NCBI GenBank assembly: GCA_003669255.1 | Contig: QWPO01000064.1 | Span: 1-10,352, forward strand | Direction: 5' to 3' | From: Planctomycetota bacterium | GTDB lineage: Bacteria; Planctomycetota; Planctomycetia; Pirellulales; UBA1268 | Length of the DNA stretch: 10,352 nucleotides | Part shown: piece by piece, positions 1-6,076 of the stretch | How positions within the stretch are numbered: the first letter of the stretch is position 1 | Layout of the letters: each line of letters opens with the position of its first letter | Program-made: the position numbers and the translations under genes | Notes under the pieces: generated by a model | The model's input: only the letters and a program-made list of their open reading frames with translations | Databases searched by the model: none | What the model was told of the DNA's origin: nothing

Positions 1-1
1 C

Positions 2-382
2 GAGCCGTCCAACAACCGCGGGCTCCGCCGGATGGGCACAGGCGCGATCGAAGACAACGCCGAGGGGGAGAGCCGCATGGAGGCTGTGATCGCAGAGGTG
101 CGGCCGGGCACGCTGCCCCGAGGTGGTCGCCGCGAGGTGACGCTCGTGCTCGATCCGGCGGCTGCGCGCCGCGGCCCGATCCCGGATGGGAAGCCGTCGT
201 GGGTGCAGTGTGGCCCCTACGAGGCGGTGGCGATCGCCCGCGAAGGCAATACGATCACTGCGACGCTCGACGTGCCCGCCGACGCCTCGCTCGGCATGCT
301 GCTCGACTGCCACCTCGAGTTTGAGGCGGGCCGCCGTACGCGGGCGGTGAAGAAAAACGACGTCCTGAGGATCGTGGAATGA
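2..382 (+). CDS. C-terminal part of an unrecognised protein (5' truncated by window edge)
   Basis: The reading frame is open from the first base, so the gene almost certainly starts outside the window; the Met at 32 is not preferred as a start. The visible 126 residues hold a hydrophilic stretch (SNNRGLRRMGTGAIED) followed by alternating hydrophobic and polar residues (REVTLVLDP, NTITATLDVPADASLG, LDCHLEFEAG). The second part looks like a small all-beta, perhaps Ig-like, C-terminal domain, which is an inference from the pattern only. It has one Cys in each of two predicted strands. No enzyme motif is visible. Its TGA stop overlaps the ATG of a possible 35-residue peptide, and a secreted EF-hand gene follows 232 bases later on the same strand. 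I do not recognise the family, and an envelope or secreted protein is a guess from the neighbour. Confidence 0.6.
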   Translation, partial: EPSNNRGLRRMGTGAIEDNAEGESRMEAVIAEVRPGTLPRGGRREVTLVLDPAAARRGPIPDGKPSWVQCGPYEAVAIAREGNTITATLDVPADASLGMLLDCHLEFEAGRRTRAVKKNDVLRIVE

Positions 383-486
383 ACCGCCTTGCATCCGTTG
401 TTGTGGCCGTTCTCCTGACCATAGACGCCACGCCCGTTGTGGATGGCTACGTGTTCGGCGGTTTCCGCCCGACCGGCTCTACCTGA
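379..486 (+). CDS. Possible 35-residue secreted or membrane peptide
   Basis: The ATG overlaps the stop of the upstream gene in the ATGA arrangement, which is typical of translational coupling. The peptide opens MNRLASVVVAVLLTIDA, resembling a signal or anchor segment (one Arg, then a run of V/A/L), and ends in a short Gly/Pro/Phe-rich tail (GYVFGGFRPTGST). There are no cysteines and no lipobox. It could equally be a remnant of a longer gene or chance: the segment is short and no Shine-Dalgarno sequence stands out beyond the coupled position. No function is assigned. Confidence 0.3.
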   Translation: MNRLASVVVAVLLTIDATPVVDGYVFGGFRPTGST

Positions 487-614
487 GGTCCGGCCGGTTT
501 CTCTCCTGCGTGGGCAACCCCCAGCCGTAACCTTTTTCCCGCCCCGCCGTTGAAGTCTGCGGCAAGGCACGTAGCCCAGCAAGGATCCCAGATTTGCACC
601 CAGGGAGTTCACCG

Positions 615-1247
615 ATGAGAGTCCGCCTCACGCTCAGCATCTTGGCCATGACCGCCGTCTGCGGCCAGTTCGTCACCGCCCAACCGCCGGAGCGACGGGA
701 CGGTCCGCCAGCGGAGCGGCGCGATGGCCTGCGCGATGCCCTCGACACCAATGGCGACCACGAACTCGACGCCGACGAGATCAAGAACGCCACCGCCAAC
801 CTCGCCAAGGCCGATCGCGATGGCGACGGCAAGATCGACCACGAGGAGTTCCGTCCGCCGTTGCCGGCTATCCCGCGGGGCGAGGGAGGCTTCCGTGGCC
901 CGCCGCCGGCTCGCGAGAGGGGCTCCGAAGGCGGGCCGGTGCGTGGCGGCGGATTTCGCGGCGAGGGCGGGCCACGCCCCGAGGGCGGTCCGAGCCCCGA
1001 GCGGTTCGTCGAGCGGGCGATGGCTTTCGACGCCGATGGCGACGGCAAACTCGACCGCACCGAGATGGAGAAGTTTGCCGGCGAAATGATGCAGCGGCTT
1101 CGCGGCGGCATGGCCGAGCGTGGCACTGGTCCTGCAGGCGAGCGCGGCGGTGGGTTTCGACCTGGCGACGGCCCGCGTCGTCGTCCCGACACTGCTGAAG
1201 GTACGGAAAGTGGCGAGCGGCCGGAGCGGCCGCGGCGTCCCGAGTAA
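615..1247 (+). CDS. Secreted EF-hand calcium-binding protein
   Basis: This 210-residue protein starts with a likely signal peptide (MRVRLTLSILAMTAVCGQFVTAQ, cleavage near 22-23). It carries three canonical EF-hand loops: DTNGDHELDADE at 44-55, DRDGDGKIDHEE at 67-78 and DADGDGKLDRTE at 139-150. All three have acidic or Asn residues at loop positions 1, 3, 5, 9 and 12, so calcium binding is likely. The first two form a pair; the third stands alone after a Gly/Pro/Arg-rich linker (80-134), and the C-terminal 50 residues are again Gly/Arg/Pro-rich. The ATG at 615 was chosen over an in-frame TTG at 594 because GGGAG lies about 8 bases upstream and the signal peptide begins there. Small secreted proteins of this make-up are common in planctomycetes; the partner or role is unknown. 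A methyltransferase gene begins 22 bases after the stop. Confidence 0.82.
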   Translation: MRVRLTLSILAMTAVCGQFVTAQPPERRDGPPAERRDGLRDALDTNGDHELDADEIKNATANLAKADRDGDGKIDHEEFRPPLPAIPRGEGGFRGPPPARERGSEGGPVRGGGFRGEGGPRPEGGPSPERFVERAMAFDADGDGKLDRTEMEKFAGEMMQRLRGGMAERGTGPAGERGGGFRPGDGPRRRPDTAEGTESGERPERPRRPE

Positions 1248-1269
1248 GGGAGGGTATGCTCGGCGGGGC

Positions 1270-2346
1270 ATGAACCATCCCACCGAACTGCTTCCCGCCC
1301 GTCCCGCCGAAGCCCACGCGCTCGCCGTCGCCCGCACGCTGCCGGGGGAGCGGATCGTCTGCACCACGGCCGGCCGCGGTCAGGCGGCGCACTCGCTCGC
1401 CGTCGAGCGGCCTAACGCGGCGGTGGTCACGTGGTTCCACGATCTCCATCCATGCACCGCAGCACAGGCGTCGTGGGTGCCGGCACCGCCAAACCTCGCC
1501 GCCGAGTGCGTGGCCGACATGCCGGTCCGGCCCTACGACCTCGCCGTCGTACCGCTGGCGAAGAATGGCGAGGCCGAGTTCTCCCGCGACGTGCTCCAGG
1601 CCGCCATTCAAAATCTCGCCATCGGGGGCCGCCTTGTTGCGGCCATCGATAACCCCCGCGACAAGTGGCTCCACGAGCAGCTCGCCGAGACGGGCGAAAC
1701 GGTCAGCGTGCGACCGGTCGAGGGGGCCAACCACAAGGCGAAGTCGGGCACGATCGCCTACGTTGTCGAGAAGACGCGGGAACTTTCGAAGGTTCGCGAC
1801 TTCAGTTGCGAGGTGGTGTTCCGCGACCGCGATCGGCTGCTCACGGCCTTCACACGGCCGGGTGTGTTCGCCCACCGGCGCATCGATCCAGGTGCCCGCC
1901 ACCTGCTCGGCGCCGTAGATGTTGCCCCGGAGTCGCGGGTGCTCGACATCGGCTGCGGTTCGGGCTGTGTGGCCCTCGGAATCGCGGCCCGCGACGAGAG
2001 CGTCCACGTGCACGCCCTCGACTCGTCGGCCCGTGCGGTCGATTGCACGCTCCGCGGCGTGGCGGCCAATGATCTGACGAACGTCACGGTCGCGCTCGAG
2101 GCGGAGGGCCGCGTGCCGGAGCCTGGTTCGTGGGATCTCGCCCTGGCGAATCCGCCCTACTATTCCGACTTCCGGCTTGCGGAGCTCTTCGTCGAGGCGG
2201 CGCGGCTGGCACTGGCACCAGGGGCCACGCTGCTGGTGGTCACAAAGCAGCCGATCTGGTACCTCGAGCACCTCCCGCGGATGTGGTCGAGCGTGGCCCG
2301 CGAGGAGGTGAAGGGCTATCACCTCATCGAGGCCGTACGGCCCTAG
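1270..2346 (+). CDS. RsmC/RlmG-like class I SAM-dependent methyltransferase (probable rRNA guanine-N2 methyltransferase)
   Basis: The protein has 358 residues in two halves. Residues 1 to about 190 form a degenerate Rossmann-like N-terminal domain, as in RsmC and RlmG. The C-terminal half is the catalytic 'MTS' domain. Motif I is VLDIGCGSG at 224-232, which binds S-adenosylmethionine. The catalytic motif is NPPYY at 294-298 (NPPF/Y-x is the hallmark of N-methyltransferases acting on exocyclic amines). Length and two-domain layout match the family that makes m2G in 16S (RsmC, G1207) or 23S rRNA (RlmG, G1835); the sequence alone does not tell which. The ATG at 1270 was chosen because the frame upstream lies inside the EF-hand gene; GGGAGGG at 1248-1254 is somewhat far for a ribosome binding site. 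It lies 22 bases after the EF-hand gene and could be co-transcribed. The REP-like array begins 21 bases after its stop. Confidence 0.83.
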   Translation: MNHPTELLPARPAEAHALAVARTLPGERIVCTTAGRGQAAHSLAVERPNAAVVTWFHDLHPCTAAQASWVPAPPNLAAECVADMPVRPYDLAVVPLAKNGEAEFSRDVLQAAIQNLAIGGRLVAAIDNPRDKWLHEQLAETGETVSVRPVEGANHKAKSGTIAYVVEKTRELSKVRDFSCEVVFRDRDRLLTAFTRPGVFAHRRIDPGARHLLGAVDVAPESRVLDIGCGSGCVALGIAARDESVHVHALDSSARAVDCTLRGVAANDLTNVTVALEAEGRVPEPGSWDLALANPPYYSDFRLAELFVEAARLALAPGATLLVVTKQPIWYLEHLPRMWSSVAREEVKGYHLIEAVRP

Positions 2347-2367
2347 CCCGTCGGGCCAGCTCTTCCC

Positions 2368-2604
2368 GTAGCACAGGTTGTCAACCTGTGCCGCCTTCGT
2401 TCACCGCAGGTTGCCAACCTGCGGCTACGTTGTGGACGCCCCACGTAGCACAGGTTTTCAACCTGTGCCGCGGTGGCGCCGACCTCGCTTCACCGCAGGT
2501 TGCCAACCTGCGGCTACGTTCTCTGTCCCACGTAGCACAGGTTGTCAACCTGTGCGGCAGCGGTGCCCGCCTCGCTTCACCGCAGGTTACCAACCTGCGG
2601 CTAC
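2368..2604. repeat. Array of six REP-like palindromes, three inverted pairs (BIME-like)
   Basis: Six 24-25 base units alternate in orientation. Units in plus orientation are at 2368-2391, 2445-2468 and 2532-2555 (GTAG, then CACAGGTTGTCAACCTGTG or a close variant). Units in minus orientation are at 2404-2428, 2493-2517 and 2580-2604 (core CGCAGGTTGCCAACCTGCG, ending CTAC). Each is an almost perfect palindrome with about 10 paired bases and is flanked on one side only by GTAG, the tetranucleotide that marks REP sequences recognised by RAYT transposases. Spacers within pairs two and three (24 bases each) resemble each other, both ending CCTCGCTTCA; pair one has a shorter 12-base spacer. The array fills the space between two convergent genes and could act as a bidirectional terminator or transcript-stabilising structure. 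No RAYT gene is in the window. Confidence 0.88.
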
Positions 2605-2617
2605 TTTCGCAGAGCCA

Positions 2618-3751
2618 CTACTGGTTGACGTGCACCACGGTCGCGGGCGGGAAGCCGTTGAAGTGCGTGCTACTCGCGGCCGAGTAGGCGCCGATGTTTT
2701 CGCTGTAGAGATACTCGCCAATCTCGAGATCGGGCAGCTGCTCCGACAGGCTGATCGTGTCGAGGGCGTCGCACGTCGGCCCAAACACCGCGCACACCTG
2801 CGGTGTGCCCTTCTTGAAGCTCTTCAGGTGGTAGGTGCAGTGGTCGAAGATCACGCCCGAGTAGGTGTGATAGACGCCATCGTCCACGTAGTAGCCGAGT
2901 TTCTCGTTGCGAAACGCCTTCCCGATGATCTTGCTCACGGCCGTGCCCGCCGAGGCCACCAGAAACCGCCCCGGCTCCGCGAGGATCTCGATCTCCTTGG
3001 GAAACAGCCGGTCGAGTTCGTGGTTGATCGTCTTGGCGAGAGCGGAGAACTTCGGCACGGTGGCGTCGTAGGCCGCGGGAAACCCGCCGCCGATGTCGAG
3101 CAGCTTGAGGTTGAAGCCCCGCGACTTCGCCTCGGCGAAGATGTTGGCGCAGAGGTGAATCGCCTGGATGTAGTTTTGCGGGTTGGTGCACTGGCTGCCA
3201 ACGTGGAACGAGAGCCCCTCGACGACGAGATCGTGGTCGTGGGCATACTTGATCAGGTCAACCGCCTCGCCGGGCAGGGCCCCAAACTTGCTGGAAAGCT
3301 CCACCATCGATCCGGTGTTGGGCACGCGGAGCCGCAGCGCCAGCCCCGCATGCGGAGCGTGCTTGGCGATCTTCTTGACCTCCTCGTGGTTGTCATAGGT
3401 CACCAGCGGCTTGTAGCGATCGAGTTCCTCGAGCGTCTCAACCGGCTTGATCGGGTTGGCGTAGATGATCTTGTCCCAGATGAAGTCCTGACGCTGCTTC
3501 GCCGGGAGCTTGGCGATGTACTGGTAGACGGTGCGAAACTCCTGAATGCTCGCCACGTCGAAGCTGCCACCGAGTTCGTAGAAGGTCTTCACGATCGCCG
3601 GGTCGCTGTTGACCTTCACCGCGTAGTAGATCTGCACGCGGGGAAAGTGCTTGCGGAACAGCGCGTAGTTCTTCCGCAGTTCGGCGTGGTCGACGACGAA
3701 CAGTGGACTGCCGTGCTTCTTGACGAGTTCGAGGAGAGACTTCTGGTTCAC
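2618..3751 (-). CDS. Ornithine decarboxylase (fold-type III PLP enzyme)
   Basis: This 377-residue protein matches the eukaryotic-type ODC/DapDC family and predicts ornithine to putrescine plus CO2, the entry to polyamine synthesis, in the cytoplasm. The PLP lysine is K46 in YYAVKVNSD. H183 in FHVGSQ stacks on the cofactor. The glycine loop DIGGGFP is at 219-225 and EPGRF at 259-263. The dimer-partner cysteine and aspartate are C327-D328 in GPTCDALD, the ODC signature. FDH at 302-304 places an aspartate where ODC has its substrate-binding Asp (D332 in mouse), which favours ornithine or lysine over diaminopimelate. Length fits the short bacterial ODC/LODC type. The start is GTG at 3751, with AAGGTAGG 8-15 bases upstream and the first motif at the expected distance. 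A lysine/ornithine dual specificity cannot be excluded. The gene is convergent with the methyltransferase and divergent from the deacetylase gene. Confidence 0.88.
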   Translation of the reverse strand: MNQKSLLELVKKHGSPLFVVDHAELRKNYALFRKHFPRVQIYYAVKVNSDPAIVKTFYELGGSFDVASIQEFRTVYQYIAKLPAKQRQDFIWDKIIYANPIKPVETLEELDRYKPLVTYDNHEEVKKIAKHAPHAGLALRLRVPNTGSMVELSSKFGALPGEAVDLIKYAHDHDLVVEGLSFHVGSQCTNPQNYIQAIHLCANIFAEAKSRGFNLKLLDIGGGFPAAYDATVPKFSALAKTINHELDRLFPKEIEILAEPGRFLVASAGTAVSKIIGKAFRNEKLGYYVDDGVYHTYSGVIFDHCTYHLKSFKKGTPQVCAVFGPTCDALDTISLSEQLPDLEIGEYLYSENIGAYSAASSTHFNGFPPATVVHVNQ

Positions 3752-3965
3752 GCGAGGTGCCTACCTTCTGGAAATGGCTGGGCCGAAACCGCCGGCCGAT
3801 TCACTGATACGCAGTGCCGCCGAGAATGTTCGCCGGAGAGCGGGCGGCAGTATATCGGGTGGCGTCCTGGCCGTGGCTGCGGCTGGATGCCGCTGCGGAC
3901 GAGGATTGCGGCGCAGCCCTCGGTTCAGCCTTGCGGGGCGGCGGATGCCGTCGTAGGGTGATTGG
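3752..3965. other. Divergent intergenic region between ornithine decarboxylase and deacetylase genes
   Basis: The 214 bases must hold the start signals of both genes. On the minus strand a TATACT hexamer (3854-3849) could be a -10 element for the decarboxylase with a leader of about 90 bases, but no convincing -35 is seen. On the plus strand AGGGTG at 3955-3960 is the likely ribosome binding site of the deacetylase gene. The longer open frames that cross this region show no domain and are read as high-GC shadows. Confidence 0.4.
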
Positions 3966-5618
3966 ATGAGCTTCGGACGACGAATCTCGGGTGCGAGAAT
4001 CGGGGTGCTGCTCGCGGTGGCGCTCGGCGGCAGTGCGCCGGCAGTGGCCCAGGTGCCGGCTGTCATGTACCACGCCCATGCCAACTTGGGCTACGTGCGC
4101 GAGAACTTCACGGCCCACCTCGACTATCTGGCTGCCAACTCGTTCTCGACGATCACGCTCGACCAGTTCTACGAGTGGCGGGTCAACGACGGGATTCTGC
4201 CGTATCGGCCGATCATGCTCACGGTGGACGACAACTACATCCTCGGCTACACCGAGATGTATCCGTTGCTCGCCGCCCGCGGCATGGTCGCCACGAACTA
4301 CACCCACACCCGGGGCATCGGCATCGGGTTGCCAAAGGCGTCGTGGCAGCAGGTGACGGAAATGGACACGGCGGGCGTGTTTCTCGTCGAAGCGCATACG
4401 CAGACCCACCCTCGGCTCACCACCATCACGACCACCCAGGTACGGCAGGAGGTGGTCGGGGCGCGACAGGACATCGCGGCCAATGCGGGCGGCAAGGTGA
4501 GCAACCACTTCGCGTATCCGTACGGTAGCTACAACGCCACGGTGATCGCGGAACTTCAGGCGGCTGGTTTCAAGACTGGAATGACGACAAAGACGGGGCT
4601 GAACACGAGAACCACCCCGCTCTTCGAACTTCAACGCTGGGGCGGTGATGGCAAGAATCTGACGACGTTTCTGGCGGATTCGGGCCTGGGCACGCTCCCG
4701 CCGTCGCCCCCTGGGCCGGGATGGATTCTCGACGACGCCGATCCAGCCGCTCTTCCGCGAGGGGCCGGTTGGACGGCGCTGAGCAGTTCCTCCTCCTATC
4801 AGGGAAAAAGTCTCGTCGGCACCGGTGGATCGGCCTCCAGCGTCCGTTGGGCGGCCCATCTTCCCGACGCCGGAACGATGAACGTTCAGGCCCGCTGGTC
4901 GGCGTCGAGCGATCGTGCCGCCAGCGCCACCTACACCATTCAGGCCGCCGACGGACCACACGTGGTCACGGTCGATCAGCGTTCTCAAGGTGGCGAGTGG
5001 GTGTCCCTGGGCAGTTACTCATTCGCCCCTGGCCAACCGGCGATTGTCACCCTCAGCGGACTGGCGGGGACACTCTCCGCCGACGCCGTTTGGTTCGAAC
5101 CACTTGCGACACCGGCAGCCCCGCTCGACCTCGTCATCGACGTCGCCTCCGGGGTCAAAACGCAGGGTCAGGCGGGCCGCGGTTGGATGGGGCCGGAATG
5201 GTCCTCGCTGACGAAGTCTGGAACCGGCTTGCTCGTCCTCGATCGCACCAACAGCGCGGCCGGACCACTCGCAATCGCCGCCGGTGGCGTGCAGATCACC
5301 ACCGCGGACGCCGTGGCGGCGATGTCGGGAATCGCGGTCGCGGCCGGAGCCACGTTTGACGTCACCAGCATTGCCGGCGGCTATCACGTGCCGGCCGGCC
5401 AGGTCATCGCCGGCAATGGTGTCATCGCCGGATCAGTCGTCTTTGGCCGTGGCTCGACCCTCTCGCCAGGCCTGGCGGCAGTGGTTCCGGTGAGCGCTGG
5501 CCTGTCGCCCGTAGCGGTTCCGGAACCCTCGGGCGTCATGGTCGTGGCCTTGGCGATCGCAGCCGCCATCTCGGCCACGCTCAATCCGCTTCGTGCCGGT
5601 TTGCGGGGCGGCAGGTGA
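3966..5618 (+). CDS. Secreted polysaccharide deacetylase with golvesin-like domain and PEP-CTERM anchor
   Basis: The protein has 550 residues. Residues 1-28 are a signal peptide ending APAVAQ. A NodB-type deacetylase domain follows: PAVMYHAH near 31-38, motif 1 TVDD at 86-89 (catalytic and metal-binding Asp), motif 2 H144-T-Q-T-H148 (metal-binding His pair) and motif 3 FAYPYG at 182-187. Residues about 253-378 match the golvesin C-terminal-like fold (WILDDADP, YTIQAADG, VTVDQ, GGEWVSLGSYSF, LSADAVWF). Residues about 385-500 are Gly/Ala-rich with repeat-like strands (LLVLDRTNSAAGPLAIAAGGVQI and similar) resembling autotransporter-associated beta-strand repeats. The C-terminus is VPEPS at 518-522, a hydrophobic segment, then Arg residues: a PEP-CTERM signal for an exosortase. 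It probably de-N-acetylates or deacetylates an extracellular or matrix polysaccharide; the substrate is unknown. The start has AGGGTG upstream. Its last 38 bases overlap the convergent small gene. Confidence 0.85.
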   Translation: MSFGRRISGARIGVLLAVALGGSAPAVAQVPAVMYHAHANLGYVRENFTAHLDYLAANSFSTITLDQFYEWRVNDGILPYRPIMLTVDDNYILGYTEMYPLLAARGMVATNYTHTRGIGIGLPKASWQQVTEMDTAGVFLVEAHTQTHPRLTTITTTQVRQEVVGARQDIAANAGGKVSNHFAYPYGSYNATVIAELQAAGFKTGMTTKTGLNTRTTPLFELQRWGGDGKNLTTFLADSGLGTLPPSPPGPGWILDDADPAALPRGAGWTALSSSSSYQGKSLVGTGGSASSVRWAAHLPDAGTMNVQARWSASSDRAASATYTIQAADGPHVVTVDQRSQGGEWVSLGSYSFAPGQPAIVTLSGLAGTLSADAVWFEPLATPAAPLDLVIDVASGVKTQGQAGRGWMGPEWSSLTKSGTGLLVLDRTNSAAGPLAIAAGGVQITTADAVAAMSGIAVAAGATFDVTSIAGGYHVPAGQVIAGNGVIAGSVVFGRGSTLSPGLAAVVPVSAGLSPVAVPEPSGVMVVALAIAAAISATLNPLRAGLRGGR

Positions 5619-5889
5619 GATACATCCCGAGCGCCATCAGCATGCCGGTGAGCGCGTACGACAGCACATATTTCATGCCGCCGAACCCAACCGACGGCGC
5701 CGCCGGCCGCGGTGCTGCCGCGGGCTGCGGGGCGGCACCCGCGGCGGCATTGGCCCCGTTGGCCATCATCTGATTCCGGGCAGCGTTCGCCGCTCCCAGT
5801 TCCGTCAAGGACACCTGGCCCATCGCCATCGTGGGCCACACGACAAGGGCCACCAACACAAAACAGGTGCTTCGGAGTTGTCGAATCAT
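5581..5889 (-). CDS. Small Ala/Pro-rich secreted or membrane protein, unknown function
   Basis: This 102-residue protein has an N-terminal signal-like segment (MIRQLRSTCFVLVALVVW, likely cleavage after AMG at about 22-24). A low-complexity Ala/Pro/Asn stretch follows (about 32-64). A C-terminal hydrophobic segment (KYVLSYALTGMLMALGMYLTC) could be a membrane helix and ends in a short charged tail. No catalytic motif is present. A single-pass envelope protein with a flexible spacer is the simplest reading. The ATG at 5889 has no clear ribosome binding site. The 3' end overlaps the 3' end of the deacetylase gene by 38 bases on the opposite strand. It lies 62 bases downstream of tRNA-Pro on the same strand and may share its transcript. 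I do not recognise the family. Confidence 0.6.
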   Translation of the reverse strand: MIRQLRSTCFVLVALVVWPTMAMGQVSLTELGAANAARNQMMANGANAAAGAAPQPAAAPRPAAPSVGFGGMKYVLSYALTGMLMALGMYLTCRPANRHEAD

Positions 5890-5951
5890 CGCTGGCTACT
5901 TGCGAGGAGATGAGTGGCCACGGTGCGGACCTTCGCGTGGGCCGACCGGAG

Positions 5952-6024
5952 TCGGAGCGGAGAGATTCGAACTCTCGACCTCTTGGTCCCAAACCAAGCG
6001 CGCTACCAACTGCGCTACGCTCCG
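5952..6024 (-). tRNA. tRNA-Pro (anticodon TGG)
   Basis: The minus strand folds as a complete cloverleaf. The acceptor stem CGGAGCG (6024-6018) pairs with CGCTCCG (5959-5953), with discriminator A at 5952. The D arm has GCGC stems around AGTTGGTA. The anticodon stem is CTTGG/CCAAG with loop TTTGGGA, giving anticodon TGG, which reads CCA and, by wobble, other proline codons. The T arm is GAGAG-TTCGAAT-CTCTC. The 3' CCA is not encoded and must be added after transcription. Confidence 0.96.
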
Positions 6025-6034
6025 TTGCCCCGGG

Positions 6035-6043
6035 AGTGTAGCA
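6035..6043 (-). promoter_or_regulatory. Probable extended -10 promoter of tRNA-Pro
   Basis: On the minus strand TGC is followed by TACACT (6040-6035), an extended -10 element (TG-N-TAnnnT) ending 10 bases before the mature tRNA 5' end. It would start transcription near 6028, giving a very short leader. No good -35 is visible at the usual distance, which is acceptable for an extended -10 promoter. Confidence 0.5.
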
Positions 6044-6076
6044 CGACTCCGCCACCGCTGCTCGGCAGCCCCGCCG

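Noticed and set aside
868..2322. Long minus-strand open frame (484 codons) opposite the EF-hand and methyltransferase genes
   Set aside because: Translation is Arg/His/Gly-rich without domains, and it is antisense to a gene with clear methyltransferase motifs. Such frames are expected in high-GC DNA.
2368..2604. CRISPR array
   Set aside because: Units are full palindromes in alternating orientation with spacers of 12-24 bases that resemble each other; no cas genes. REP/BIME fits better.
2378..3961. Long plus-strand open frame (527 codons) through the repeats and opposite ornithine decarboxylase
   Set aside because: Its start lies in the REP array and the rest is antisense to a well-supported PLP enzyme; no recognisable domain.
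3801..4988. Minus-strand open frame (395 codons) opposite the deacetylase gene
   Set aside because: Low-complexity Arg/Gly-rich translation, antisense to a gene with NodB motifs and a signal peptide.
5916..5943. Terminator hairpin after tRNA-Pro
   Set aside because: The stem is short with a bulge and a 13-base loop, and there is no T tract; too weak to call.
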